A stretch of 64,000 nt of DNA from Liolophura sinensis (GCF_032854445.1 NC_088302.1:50562046-50626045), one strand, 5' to 3'. Numbered from the stretch's first letter, positions 1-10,940 are shown. Program-made: numbers and translations. The notes: generated by a model from the letters alone, not told the origin.

Positions 1-599
1 AGATTCCCGTGATCATATACAGCATGTTGATACATTTATACACTAAATGAAAAGTTTCTTAAGTTAAAATATATATGTATGCCGGAGTTTTAAAGTATAC
101 ACGGTTTGGATTTTATTTCTCAGTGCGTAGAATATGGTGGGTCGTATTGTTTAAATCTACAATACAGCTTATCAGCTTTCTTCTGATGTAAAAATTGTTG
201 TAAACAGTTTTTCGTAAGGCCCAGCGGTTAGTCCGGAAATTAAGTAGCTTGTTCTGGTGATGTCAGTGTTGAAAGCTGTCAAAACAACTTTGTTATGGGG
301 AGAGTCTAATTAATAATTAGGACACTAAGCTCGCTCCAAGGTCCCAGTGTATATATCGATGACGTCATTTCCATGTATATCCGGCCATTGACGGAAAATG
401 TGCATAAAACACAGGGGTTATCAAGAAATGTAAAATATACGTAAATACAAATGATTAAATTTTCTCTTTTTTTTTGGCACACCTTTTTTTATATTCCTTA
501 AAACTACACTGTTCGTTTTATCTTTTCATATATCCTTTAACAATTTTGCATTCATATGACGACGTGTCATAGGTGTGTGTACATACACTGTTGAAAGAG
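1..599. other. Intergenic, no gene seen
   Basis: AT-rich. CATATGACGACGTGTCATAG at about 554-575 is shared in part with about 22338, suggesting a dispersed repeat fragment. Confidence 0.5.
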
Positions 600-604
600 C
601 CTTG

Positions 605-662
605 TCAAGTCTACCAAACAAATTTTGGGGCGTCTGTACCAAAATTTATTTGGTAGACTTGA
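605..662. repeat. Short inverted repeat (hairpin), 24-bp arms
   Basis: TCAAGTCTACCAAACAAATT continuing to TTGG (605-628) pairs with CCAAAATTTATTTGGTAGAC continuing to TTGA (639-662), with one mismatch and a 10-nt loop. It lies just before the dispersed repeat at about 700. Confidence 0.8.
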
Positions 663-699
663 CCAGATACTTCAAAAAGTGTATACTATGTCATTTTGT

Positions 700-915
700 G
701 GCAGGGCGATTCCAAGGCTGACAAACTGCTTCCCCCACTGAATTATCATGCCGAAGACACCAGCCGTGACACCCCGTCCAGTTACATTATACTGACACCA
801 GCTCAACCAGTCTTGATTTCTTGCGCTAACCTCTCAGTGCTGAGCGCCAATCGAAGCAGCAACAAGTCATTGGTATAACCCGACGCGGGTTTCATTCCTT
901 GTCTCCCGTCATGGA
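700..915 (+). repeat. Dispersed repeat R, copy 1
   Basis: Aligns without gaps for about 150 bp to 36098-36260, sharing blocks such as TATCATGCCGAAGACACC and ACATTATACTGACACC, then less closely through a CCGACGCGGGTTTCATTCCT segment. A 60-codon frame is open in both copies, but differences fall on all three codon positions, so it is not evidence of coding. Class unknown; the B-box-like 3' part hints at a SINE. Confidence 0.7.
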
Positions 916-1599
916 GACGAACGCTCTAAGCATTGGGCCATTGAAGTGGTCTCTTAAGTTTAAAGATGAGAGTTATGTTCATCAGGGTTGTGGCGTCAGC
1001 TTTTTTTTTTTTTAACGTGCCTACGTAAGAATTAACACCGACCTTCAGCCCACGTACGCCCCAGGGTCATTTGCCCATGCCAGAGAGACTTAGTGTCATC
1101 TCGCCGAGTCTAGTTTGTCTATACTTTTATTGCTTCAGCTTTTTGTTTTCGGATATATTATTTTATCAGATTTCCTTTTTTTTAATAGCGAATGTAAATA
1201 TTGTTTGTTGTGACGGGGAAATGTGATAAAAGCTGTCAGATAGCCGTGCCGAACAAGAGGCTCTGTGTTTCAGACTCACCCCTCGGGGATGCCCTGACAG
1301 ATTAGCATCGGGTGAACCGCACAAACAACGCTATGTACTGGGCTCTCCACATCGTCCATTGTCACCAAAGTATATACGTCTATGTTTATGTCAACAAAGT
1401 ACGTTTTCTCTAGCCAGCGATAAAAACCCATGCACCGGCTTATTTATAACAAATTCCAGTGGTCTGTGAAAGCGATTCACCCGGCTTATAGTTGAGCTAA
1501 CTATCGGCTAAATGGAATTATTACGTGAAGCGAAATGTAAAAGTTATCATTTCCTTTTAGTACATGTTTTGATTTGTCATAATGAGACCAATGACAGCA

Positions 1600-3325
1600 A
1601 TGTTTTGTGATAATTGTGACGTGACAGACTTTTGTGTCGGGTGTGGTTTACGTTCATCGTGACGTCACAGGCTTGGTATCAGGTGTTTTTGTGTGGTAAT
1701 TGTGACGTGGTGTGCAGCGTGGTTTGTGTTCATCGCCCGTGACAGGGCTTGTATCGGGTGTCGCGTGTGTTTTGTGTTCATCGTGACATGAAAGGGTTTG
1801 TGTCGGGTGTGGTTTACGTTCGTCATGAAGTCACAGTGCTTGACGTCGGGTGTGTCTTGTGTCCAGAATGTCGTGAAATGGCTTATTGTATGGTGTGGTT
1901 TGTGTTGATGGTGATGTGACAGGGATTGGCGTTGGGGTGTTTTTTTTTTAGTTAATCGTGACAGTACAGGGTTTGGTGTTTGGTGTGTTTATTGTTCATT
2001 GTGACATGTCAGGGCTTGGTGTTATGTGTGTTTCGTGTTAACTGAGACCTAACAGATCTGGGTGCCTGGTGGTTTGTTTTCTTTATAAGCTGGCAGAGAT
2101 TGGTGCCTGGTGTGTATGGTTATATTTATCGTGATGTGACAGATCTGGATGCTGGGTGTGGTTTGTGTTTATTGAACACAATTGGACTGTTCATTTTAGG
2201 TAACTATGTGGACTGCCATAAGTGTTCATAGTTTTGTCGTCGGGTGTGACAAGGCTTAATGTCGGTTGTAGTTTGTGTTATTTGTAATGTGGCAGCGCTT
2301 GGTGTCGTGTGTGTTTAGTGTTTATCGTGACGTGAGAGGTCTTGACGTCAGGTGTGTTTTTGTGCTCATCCTGACGTGACAGCGCTGAATGTAGCGTGTG
2401 TTTTGTGTTCGTCGTGACGTGACAGGGCTAGATATCGGGTATAGCTGGTGTTTATGTTGATTTCACTGGGAAAATTCTGAACTGTTTTTGACACGACAAG
2501 GATTAATGTCCAGTGTCCTTCATAACGTGACAACGCTAGGTGTCGATGTCGGTTTTATTCGTGTGGTAAGAAAGAATTAGGTTTTGGGTTTGGTCTGTGC
2601 TCATCGGGACGTGACAGGGCCTGACGTAGGTTGTGGTTTGTATTCATCGGGACGTGACAGGCCCTGATGTAGGTTGTGGTCTGTGTTCATCGGGACGCGA
2701 CAGGCCCTGACGTAGGTTATGGTCTGTGTTCATCGGGACGTGACAGGGCCTGACGTTGGTTGTGGTTTGTGTTCATCGGGACGTGACAGGGCCTGACGTT
2801 GGTTGTGGTCTGTGTTCATCGGGACGTGACAGGGCCTGATGTAAGTTGTGGTTTGTGTTCATCGGGACGCGACAGGCCCTGACGTAGGTTAGGGTCTGTG
2901 TTCATCGGGACGTGACAGGGCCTGACGTTGGTTGTGGTTTGTGTTCATCGGGACGTGACAGGGCCTGACGTTGGTTGTGGTCTGTGTTCATCGGGACGTG
3001 ACAGGGCCTGATGTAAGTTGTGGTTTGTGTTCATCGGGACGCGACAGGCCCTGACGTAGGTTATGGGACGTGACAGGGCCTGATGTAAGTTATGGTCTGT
3101 GTTCATCGGGACGTGACAGGGCCTGACGTTGGTTGTGGTTTGTGATCATCGGGACGTGACAGGGCCTGACGTTGGTTGTGGTTTGTGTTCATCGGGACGT
3201 GACAGGGCCTGACTTAGGCTGTGCTTTGTGTTCATCGGGACGTGACAGGCCCTGACGTAAGTTGTGGTTTGTGTCCATCGTGACGTGACAGGCCCTGACG
3301 TATGTTGTGGTTTGTGTTCATTGTG
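1600..3325. repeat. 43-bp satellite with 172-bp higher-order unit
   Basis: The unit contains GGGACGTGACAGGGCCTGAC and GGTTGTGGTTTGTGTTCATC. Copies from about 2585 to 3325 (about 17) are highly similar, while those from about 1600 to 2585 are degraded. The variant GACGCGACAGGCCC recurs at 2694, 2866 and 3038, exactly 172 bp (4 x 43) apart. One unit at about 3060 has lost about 14 bp. Confidence 0.92.
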
Positions 3326-3435
3326 CAAATTGTTTTATTGAATCATTATCACACATTTTGGATAACCTCGTGCACTTCCTAACTACAATGACAGAACGAA
3401 AAGTACGTTGGAAATAAATCAGAAATGTAACGATG

Positions 3436-3537
3436 AATCTCCAAAAAAAAACCCCAACAAAACAACAACAACAACAACCTCCCCCCCCCCTCCCAAAAAA
3501 AAAAAAAAAAACCAAACAAACAAGAAAAGAAAAAAAG
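3436..3537. repeat. Low-complexity A/C tract
   Basis: Runs of A, (CAA)n, C and A in succession (for example AACAACAACAACAACC, then ten or more C, then 17 A). It creates artificial open frames of Pro/Lys/Gln on the plus strand and Phe/Gly/Cys on the minus strand. Confidence 0.9.
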
Positions 3538-4860
3538 AACTGGGTGATAGAAATTTCAAGCGAACCTGACCCAAAGCGTAAATTTATTATAACGAGTTGT
3601 GACACCGACAAAAGGTGTGAGATATGTGGACCACATCATCGTATGTGTATTTAAAATGAGCCCTTTTCATACTTTAGAAATTCATACATCGAAAATGTCT
3701 TCTAGCTTTTCTTAACTTCCAGTTTGAAGCAATCGAGTTGCTGACATAGTGTTCTTAAAGTCAGAACTAAAGTTGAATTTTTTATTTGACATGGTTTTAA
3801 CGGCTTTCTCAAGGCTGTCCCACTTATAAAACGGCCGTCTGGTGTTTGGGCGTTAGCATGTTATGTTTATATGGATGACCTGTCATGTAACTTCAATAGT
3901 GTGATATACAGGCTGGTGCGGCCACAGTGGCCTGATAATGTTATGTTCGTTCTGTGTCATCAGTCATTACTAGAGAGTTACTACACTCTATATTATAGTA
4001 CTTGAAACACGGAATAAACAAGCAAAGAACAACTTTTAATAAAGCAGCCCTTGTGTTGATATGTTGGCACAGATATTCTCTCTTTCCTATTCAAATGATG
4101 GCTGATTCCAAAGTATTTCTGTAATGCTGATGCAGAAACATGAAAACAAAACCGTACGATTTTATTTCAGTCAAAAAAATGAGAACGAAAAGCACGTTGT
4201 AAATTTGCTGCATGTCTTATATTGGGTGTGCATAGGTTTAACGCCGCGAGTGGTAGAGACTAGGATATCTCCAGAAGTTTTACCAGGACTCAGTTTTGAA
4301 GAAGATCAGGCTTATACAGTCTCTTCAGGAATATACCTTGTCTAATATTAGATATGCAAAAAATCGACATTTGTCTCATGAAAAATACCCGACAGGCATT
4401 TAAATATCGCCGAAAGGCATTTAAATATCCACGAGTTGCGGCATACATCGTACAATTATTCTTACCGATTTGAATTATTCATTGACTCATGGACTTAGAA
4501 CCACTCGAATTCAGGAAACCGGAGTTTATAATCCCATGTCAAGTCGTGTCAAGTTTCATAACCCCAACAATATTTTTTTCATAGCGCGGCTCTGTCTTCA
4601 GACGATAGCTCTGTGTCATAGTCGACAGATTGTGATTAGGGTTACGTACGTAATGTACTCTATCCCCACATTCCTGGAATAATTGGCACGGTGTTGTAGT
4701 GAGGAAACAAGACATATTACCACATTGGGACTGCCATTCAACAAAGACGAAAAGTCATGGTATAACTGAAATTATGTTGAAGGCGACATTGTATTCGATA
4801 CATTCAAACAATCAGGTAAAACTTCAATGTGCTGGATGATTGCACGGTAGACAATGCCAA
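3538..4860. other. Intergenic, no gene seen
   Basis: Open frames of about 70 codons at 4124-4345 and 4470-4682 have no recognisable protein and no start or splice context. A 22-bp direct pair (GGCATTTAAATATC) lies near 4395-4430. Nothing else stands out. Confidence 0.6.
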
Positions 4861-4881
4861 ATACTTTCTAACACAAACAGG

Positions 4882-4901
4882 TTTATTGACAATGTTTTAT
4901 T
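4882..4901 (-). promoter_or_regulatory. Candidate poly(A) signals of the ASMT-like gene
   Basis: Two AATAAA hexamers occur on the minus strand (plus-strand TTTATT at 4882-4887 and 4896-4901), about 565-580 nt after the stop codon. They are the first canonical signals I found downstream. Cleavage would be expected near 4860-4880. Confidence 0.45.
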
Positions 4902-5463
4902 TAAAATCAAACATATATGCGTCAGGAAATACAAAACACGTAACAATTAAAACAAAATTAATTTAAAAATGAGATCTTTAACTACAAGTATGGGGCATGC
5001 TAATAATGTTATGGCTATGTGTAACTGTATGTTTTCAGTTCCAGTACAATAAAAAATCAAGAGAGAGAAATGAGACGTTTCCACGTGGACGATGAGGTGA
5101 GCGATTCTGGATAAGGGTCATGTATTAGGTGGATTATGTGAAACAACTACGTGTAGCCTTCTGAGGTACAATAATGTGATCACAGAGAAGATAGGCGAGT
5201 CGGACAACACAACAAAACTAGGATATATCTCTAGAAGCTGAGAAAGTTGCCTCTCTACAAACATCACACAACAGTGTTGTCTTTTCATAGCTTTCAATCT
5301 CAAGTTTTTCGCCGTTTTTTGTTTTTATAAAGGGCCAGCTTATTGGCTGGCCTGAGATTCTGCAAGAGCCTACACAATATGGCGGCCTTCCCCCCTCAGG
5401 CCGATGGCTTGAGTACTCTCCCTTGACTGATATCACATATGGGCTGGTGAGGATGACTAGATC
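4902..5463 (-). other. Probable 3' UTR of the ASMT-like gene
   Basis: Sequence between the stop codon and the first AATAAA signals. Short open frames here on both strands show no recognisable protein and are taken as chance. Confidence 0.4.
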
Positions 5464-5690
5464 TTAACAAAATGGTTTCTTCGTGAGGATTGCATCGTAA
5501 TAGTTAACACCTTCTATTGTTTTCACACACGTGTTGGAAAAACCGTGCTTTGAGAAGAGTTTTCTGTATTCGGACTCAGTTCGCTCCTTTCCTTTGCTTA
5601 TCAGCGACATGATGAGGTCCGAAGTGACCGTTAACAATGGCCCATCCCGCCTTTCATTTAAAACTTTTTCCAGAACCAGCAAACTTCCGC
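5464..5690 (-). CDS. ASMT: ASMT-like exon 7 (C-terminus and stop)
   Basis: Acceptor TATTTCCAG|GCGGAA. It encodes GGSLLVLEKVLNE, then TSDLIMSLISKGKERTESEY and YDAILTKKPFC, ending at TAA (5466-5464). GPLLT and GKERTESEY line up with the final helices of ASMT that close the active site. Confidence 0.95.
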
Positions 5691-8600
5691 CTGGAAATAG
5701 GATAAAATATACAGTCATTTAGAAACTAATACAGCCATCCAATTTTGTAATCACAATTGTCAAAACCGACAAACACCTGTGAAATTTATCTTGTCCAATG
5801 TTCAGCAATGAGTGGGCTATATTATCGTGGAATACCTTTGCATAGGGTATTGCCTTTAAACTGCATTACAAGAAATGTTCTAGTCGTTAAATCGTACCAC
5901 TAATTGATGAACTGTACGTTCTACAGTAGTTATTTCGTGGCCCAAATCTGTCATAAGCATTAAGAGAAAACTTACCTGGGGGTAATTTGTCGTGAACTTT
6001 TTCCAACAAAATATCAACTTTTTCTTCTTCCCAGTCGTGCAAGACATGTGCAAAGATGTACAAATCAGCATCGGGGAGATCTTCTTCAAAAAAATTTCCT
6101 TGAAGAAGAACAACAAAACAAGATGCATTTAAATTTGTAAATTAATGTCTAGATTCTTAATCTGGTATAGTTGAAGAGAGTTGCTTTAGTGACCTACATA
6201 CGGGTTCTCCTGTTACCGCTAACATTTCATAGGTCACTGGACAACATCTGGGCACAAATAGGCTGGAGATAATCAACTGACATCAATGTTACGGTATTCA
6301 CCAAGGCGCATAGAGAGAACACTGGGATGAAGTTCATCAAAACAGGTCGATGAGCTAAGAGATCATGTTGTGAAGTCCAACTCACGGATGTCGTGTAAGT
6401 ACTAATACAAAACTTAAATGTGGTTTTGTTTTCACTTTTTGCAAAAAAATTATTATCTATTTTCCTTGCCAATGGTGGTTTCTACGCGTCTCGATTGAAA
6501 CGTAAACATAACAACATATGCTTTATTTACCTCCTTGAAATGTCACGTGAGAAGGGACATCTCTCTGGATTTTTTGTGCCATCTGAATGACATGAGGCAA
6601 ATCGTAGATGGTGACATTCGTCTGTGGGTAAGTTCTGGCCAACTCCAGTGCTATTGACCCTGATCCACCTGTAAGTATAAACCATCACTGTTAGTCGAGT
6701 CAAAACAGGTATTGTCTGAAGATTAAATTCGGTTGCCGACATTATTTCTAGAGTTCTAGTACACATTATGCCACCTATGTGTGTGAGATCTTGTGCAGAT
6801 CTGATGACTGCTTATACAGCACTGACCTAATACTATTGCACTTCTCTCAAAGACACCTAATCTCCAACAAAGACATATTAGGTCTTCATATAGGAAATCG
6901 TTTGCAGTATACAATGTGGAGTGTAAAAGACGTATCATACCTCCTAAGTCTACAACATTCCTATGGGCAGAGAGATCAAAGGCTCTGACAAGGGATGGGG
7001 CACACGGTTGGGCCATCCCATCCATACACAAAAGGAATTTCATCAACTTGTCTGCCGATTTCTGCTCGTTCATCTCTGGTGGGGTGTTCTGTGGCGGTTT
7101 GTTAGAGACGTTATCCATCTTGTCCGTGTTCACACCCTTCTTGGTCCCCATGACATTAATGCTAGAACTCCCTGAAAAGCAAAAGCAACGTTACACTAAC
7201 ATGTTTTCGAGGCTAAAATAAACTAAAGCTGTACATAACCAGCCTCTAGCATAAGAAAGCATCACATGGCACCAAAATCTTCAAATACGACAAAGATTAG
7301 AGTTACTGAATTTTGCATGTGTTCTCCTCCTTATCCCAAGTAGTAATTATTCTACAACATCAAGAGCGCTACGGAACCGGTATGAATCAATAATGTGGTG
7401 TTTGACGGACTACCAATTTCTATCGGGCATACCTGTTTTGAGGGCTAATGGCAAAATGTCTAACATGGGCATGACAAAATTGCTCTCCATCAAGGCTGCT
7501 GCAATTAGCGTGGGTTTTCGGCACCTCGTCAGGTATTTGCTGGTCCCACTGCTGTTGGAATATAGCTCTGTGGACAGAAAACACGACAGGGGTCAGACAT
7601 AGCCATGAAAAACAGGTCAGACATGCAACAAGATGGTCAAGGTAAGAGGTTTTGTAATCAGTGCAAAACAACAAAGAACCATTTAATGGGGATTTTATCT
7701 GATTATGGTAACATTTTCGGTTGGGCCTTTAACGTTTGTAAACACCATTTACTTGAGAGAACAGTGTACATTGAGATTTAAACAGAGTTGAAGGTGAGAT
7801 GCAAAAGCTGTTTACCTCTTCCTTTCATGGAAACTTCTTTCTTCAAAAGACCCATGGCGACAAGAGTGTCCAAGAAGCGACGGAAGCTGGCTGCGTTGAA
7901 CTGGAACTTCTTTGCGGCAGTTTCTGCCGTTATGGGTTCTCCAAACACAGCGATCTCGTCGAACAGGCCTATCTCTAGTGCATGCATGAGCAACTGCCAA
8001 ACAACAAAAGCAATATGTTCTACATTTACTACAGGGCAATGTGTCTTCGGAAAAATTTACGAATGAAGCACAAGAGGACAAGAAAAAAAATGTGAAAAGA
8101 ATCAGTCATATTAAGAAGGGTAAAGAATAGTTAGTAAAGAACAAAGAAAGCTGAATATACAAATGCGCTATGAATAGAACAAGTAGAACGCTCTGAGTTA
8201 ATGCCTTCAATTATCCGCATTTACAATTTGTGATCATGTGACGTATATCTGCTAGCAAAATGATCCCATCGACGCTATGTTGAGGAGTTTTGTGGGTATA
8301 CAATTTCCAAATATCCTGTGGTTAAATGTCGAAACCAAGACTTATATAGTAGGAGAAAAATAGAAAAGAAGCGAACATGATCATGGACTGGGATGGCCTG
8401 TTACCCGATTGTGTGACGACAAGGCCATGGAACTGGCAAGGCTATGGTAACCTTAGCTTTTCCGGACACCCACCACTATCGTGATGCCGCAACTCAAACT
8501 CTTCGACCTTGACCTGGGAGCATTCTTGCGGCGTTTTCACTCATTAAAAGTAGCTATAACCTTAAGTATATGGTTTTATCTTTATCAAGACCGAGGAAGC

Positions 8601-10734
8601 TTGTTTTTTCGTCTGCCTAGTTGCTGATGTAGAATTCTGATAACGACCGGGCCGTATAACGAGTTGAGTATCATTGCAGTCAGAGGCGCACGGTTCAACT
8701 TGAGAGAGCCGACATCAACAGCCAGCTTCCACCTTTCACGGTAAACAGCTTGTCGCAGCTGGTTGATTTCAGCTTTCTGTTACGTGACCATTGCTATGGA
8801 AGGATATTCTGTCCATTTCAAGCTATATTTGATATTCACGTACGGGGAAGTGAAAGAATTAATCGCGATCCAGCCTAACGCCAGTTTCTTTGCTATTGTT
8901 ACTTCTCATTCCTCAACTATCCGCCTATTCTTACAGACGAATGTCTTTCTTGGGCATTTCTACCCTTAACCACAACATTAAAGGTTGCACTTCTTTTTGG
9001 TTTTTGTTTTTGACTTAAGCGTCAGGACTTTTTTGAAAATTCGATTTAACATGCCAACGGACAACGTGAATCATCTGTCAATTAAAACCAATTTATGCTT
9101 CGCGCAAGAGCCTGTATATGAATCGAGAAGTCTGTAGTTTCAAGCAGGAATCGCCCTATATAAATATACATCCATCTATACTCGGCCCAAACAACCACTC
9201 ATACAGTGTACGGTGTGCAGTGTTACGACCTAATAATACAACACGGACACGTGACAATGAACGTAACCTTCAACATACAGGGTTTTATCACTAAACAGTC
9301 TGAACTAGCAGATCGGCTACTGCCATGAAAGGTTTACATAAACCCTTTTCAACGAAACCTGAAAAGAACTCCACAAGTTTACAAGGACCGTTTTGGAGTT
9401 AGTCCTGGTATTTAGGTTGAGGTAAAGACAGCTTGCTTTGTGTACGCCTCTATTTAGAACCCATTCACTGTTCCCAGTAAGCGTGTCATCTAGCGAGGGT
9501 AGAAAGAGATTGGGGCAAATTCAGGCTAATCCCTTCGAGCAGCAAGTAAACAGGTGTAAATGTGCAAAGTGGATAATCTAGGCCTGTTTGTGGACCATAC
9601 TGCAGTTGTCACCTGGACCGCAGTAGCGGACAAGGCCAAAACTTGTGTGCAAAAATAAAAACAATAGCGATGGGGGCTTTGGGTGAGCAGGGGTATTGTT
9701 TTAATTATAAAACTCATTCGGGGCACTGACAAGATGTAAAATTATGAGCAAAGCTTCCATGTGGAGGCTAGAAAATGCATGAACAAACACTGTCTGGGTC
9801 AATGTGACTCGACTGTCGGAAAGACCCAGCCGGCTGGACTTACACTGCCAGACGGACAGACGGAGGAGGAGATGGAATGAATTATAGCTGAGTGGTCCGT
9901 GAGCACTCGGAAGAAAGCTGACCGGGGGTGCAGCCTCTAGCCCAGATGCCTCACCCATTTATCAGCACCTGAGAAAGAACCTGCGAGGACTTTCCCAAAC
10001 AAACTCAGGAAATAACGTGTGCATGTGGTTTGAGAAAAGAATGAGTTGTACCTAGAAATCTCTGACGGAGTCACTAAAAGTTCATTCGTGATTCAACGAC
10101 GCTTTCCGGACACGACGAGTAGAGAACGCCCCAAGTCCAGCGAGAGGAGCCAGCGTCGTCTGGCGAACACCTACGTATGTGTGGGTATGTGTGAAAACAA
10201 CGTATGTGTGGGTATGTGTGAAAACAACGTAAGTGTGAGTATGTGGGAAAACAACGTACGTGTGGGCATGTGGGAAAACAACTGGAGAAGGAGGGCGCAG
10301 ATCAATTGCGCGACTAGTTGTGAACTACACAAATAGGGTTTCTGGAACGTAAAATTATAAGCAATGATAGTTTTCATTCTGCACTATGCACGCAGGCCTC
10401 CATCATAGCGTACAGTGCATATGTTGCTGGTTGACATGTTCTGGGCCGTTACTGCATCAAGCTTTCGCTGTGACAGCCATAGTAGTAAGCGGAGAGTCCT
10501 GAGTTGTAGCTGAGTAAGCATCCTCTAACCACTTAATGTAGTTTGTCCACAGATTATAAATAAAAAGGGTGCGCCTTGAAACATTACATTACAACTGAGT
10601 TATGATGGAATCATTTCTCCTACCTTGAAATTACGGGCGCCGCTGAGAATCTGGAAAATAGCGTCGGCAGCCGGGTCCGAACAGAGTCGCTCGTTGCTGT
10701 CCAGGTGGACGTTTTCGATGAACATCTTGTACAT
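5464..10734 (-). CDS. ASMT: Acetylserotonin O-methyltransferase-like SAM-dependent O-methyltransferase, 7 exons, 380 aa
   Basis: Seven GT-AG exons on the minus strand join as 10734-10624, 7993-7816, 7567-7433, 7171-6941, 6668-6531, 6098-5976 and 5690-5464 (1143 nt with stop). Residues about 22-130 form the winged-helix dimerisation domain. The SAM-binding glycine loop VVDLGGGSGS is at 214-223, the acidic adenosine-side motif TIYDLP follows, and the catalytic motif VLHDW is at 283-287 with His285 and Asp286. The C-terminus (GKER and YDAILTKK) is typical of ASMT and the ASMTL C-terminal domain. Family members transfer methyl from S-adenosylmethionine to a hydroxyl; vertebrate ASMT makes melatonin from N-acetylserotonin in the cytosol. 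Substrate cannot be read here, because invertebrate ASMT-like paralogues are numerous. Oddities: His282 replaces the Arg of human ARVLHDW, and a polar linker at about 142-180 makes the protein longer than human ASMT (about 345 aa). Intron 1 is phase 0 and the other five are phase 1, so exons 3-6 can be skipped in frame. Confidence 0.93.
5976..6098 (-). CDS. ASMT: ASMT-like exon 6 (catalytic motif, residues 265-306)
   Basis: Acceptor TTCTTCAAG|GAAATT and donor CCCAG|GTAAGT. It encodes NFFEEDLPDADLYIFAHVLHDW and EEEKVDILLEKV. His285 is the expected general base. Position 282 is His where human ASMT has Arg. Confidence 0.95.
6531..6668 (-). CDS. ASMT: ASMT-like exon 5 (Rossmann core, residues 219-265)
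   Basis: Acceptor CTTACAG|GTGGAT and donor GGAG|GTAAAT. It completes the glycine loop (GGGSGSIALELA) and carries TYPQTNVTIYDLPHVI, the strand and acidic residue contacting the SAM ribose or adenine in this fold, then VTFQGG. Confidence 0.95.
6941..7171 (-). CDS. ASMT: ASMT-like exon 4 (linker plus start of SAM loop, residues 142-219)
   Basis: Acceptor TTTTCAG|GGAGTT and donor GGAG|GTATGA. The first half is a polar stretch rich in Lys, Asn, Pro and Asp, with no counterpart of that length in vertebrate ASMT. The second half, KLMKFLLCMDGMA then LVRAFDLSAHRNVVDLGG, matches the family up to the SAM-binding loop, which is split by the next intron. Confidence 0.92.
7433..7567 (-). CDS. ASMT: ASMT-like exon 3 (residues 97-142)
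   Basis: Acceptor TCCACAG|AGCTAT and donor AACAG|GTATGC. It contains LYSNSSGTSKYL, which corresponds to the family pattern Y.NT..S..YL at the end of the winged helix, and the helix pair that follows. The correct frame is not the longest open frame here; it is fixed by the phases of exons 2 and 4. Confidence 0.9.
7816..7993 (-). CDS. ASMT: ASMT-like exon 2 (winged helix, residues 38-97)
   Basis: Acceptor TTTGGCAG|TTGCTC and donor AGAG|GTAAAC. It encodes LLMHALEIGLFDEI followed by TAAKKF and FLDTLVAMGLLKK, the DNA-binding-like winged helix used for dimerisation in plant and animal small-molecule O-methyltransferases. Phase 0 at entry, phase 1 at exit. Confidence 0.93.
7994..10623 (-). other. 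Intron 1 (2.6 kb) of the ASMT-like gene
   Basis: The only long intron; the others are 248, 261, 272, 432 and 285 bp. It is bounded by GTAGGA and TTTGGCAG. Apart from a 27-bp tandem array near its 5' end I recognise nothing in it. First introns often hold regulatory DNA, but no specific element is claimed. Confidence 0.7.
10170..10285. repeat. 27-bp minisatellite inside intron 1, about 4 copies
   Basis: About four head-to-tail units of the form GTATGTGTGGGTATGTGTGA plus AAACAAC. Divergence is mainly T/G and A/G changes. The unit is a multiple of three, so it gives spurious open frames on both strands. Confidence 0.85.
10624..10734 (-). CDS. ASMT: ASMT-like exon 1 (start codon, residues 1-37)
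   Basis: Begins MYKMFIENVH and ends SGARNFK, followed by the donor AAG|GTAGGA. The ATG at 10734 has A at -3 and is the first ATG downstream of the TATA box. The frame is closed upstream by TGA at 10839-10837, with no other in-frame ATG between. The second Met (residue 4, at 10725) is the only nearby alternative start. The segment SDPAADAIFQIL is the start of the dimerisation helices. Confidence 0.85.
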
Positions 10735-10889
10735 TTTGGAGGTGTAGGATGAGATCTTCGTCTGATGAAGCGATGAGGGCAGAGGCCTGACGGGTGGAGC
10801 AGTGATGCACACTTGTGGACAGCCTGTCGGAGCGGTTCAAAGATGCTTACACGATCTCAACCTCTGCACCACTTCTGTCAGTCCACAGA

Positions 10890-10930
10890 CACGAAGTGGT
10901 CGAACAGCTGATGGCCCGCCGGTTATATAG
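10890..10930 (-). promoter_or_regulatory. Core promoter (TATA box) of the ASMT-like gene
   Basis: On the minus strand CTATATAACC lies at 10930-10921. A transcription start about 30 bp downstream (near 10898) would give a 5' UTR of about 165 nt with no ATG before the proposed start codon. A CAGCTG E-box core lies just downstream (10905-10910). The position is inferred from spacing, not from transcript data. Confidence 0.5.
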
Positions 10931-10940
10931 CTTACCCCAT

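Noticed and set aside
696-878. 60-codon frame, apparently conserved at 36098-36264
   Set aside because: Part of dispersed repeat R. Substitutions between copies show no third-position bias.
1600-3325. CRISPR-like repeat array
   Set aside because: Direct head-to-tail 43-bp units with no unique spacers, in a eukaryotic genome.
5531-5722. 63-codon plus frame
   Set aside because: Antisense shadow of methyltransferase exon 7.
7420-7674. 84-codon minus frame covering exon 3 of the methyltransferase
   Set aside because: Wrong frame. The exon phases require another frame, which gives the family motif Y.NS..S.YL.
10600-10840. Longer N-termini for the methyltransferase starting at GTG or TTG (10812, 10840)
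   Set aside because: No ATG. The frame is closed upstream by TGA at 10839-10837, and the first ATG after the TATA box is 10734.
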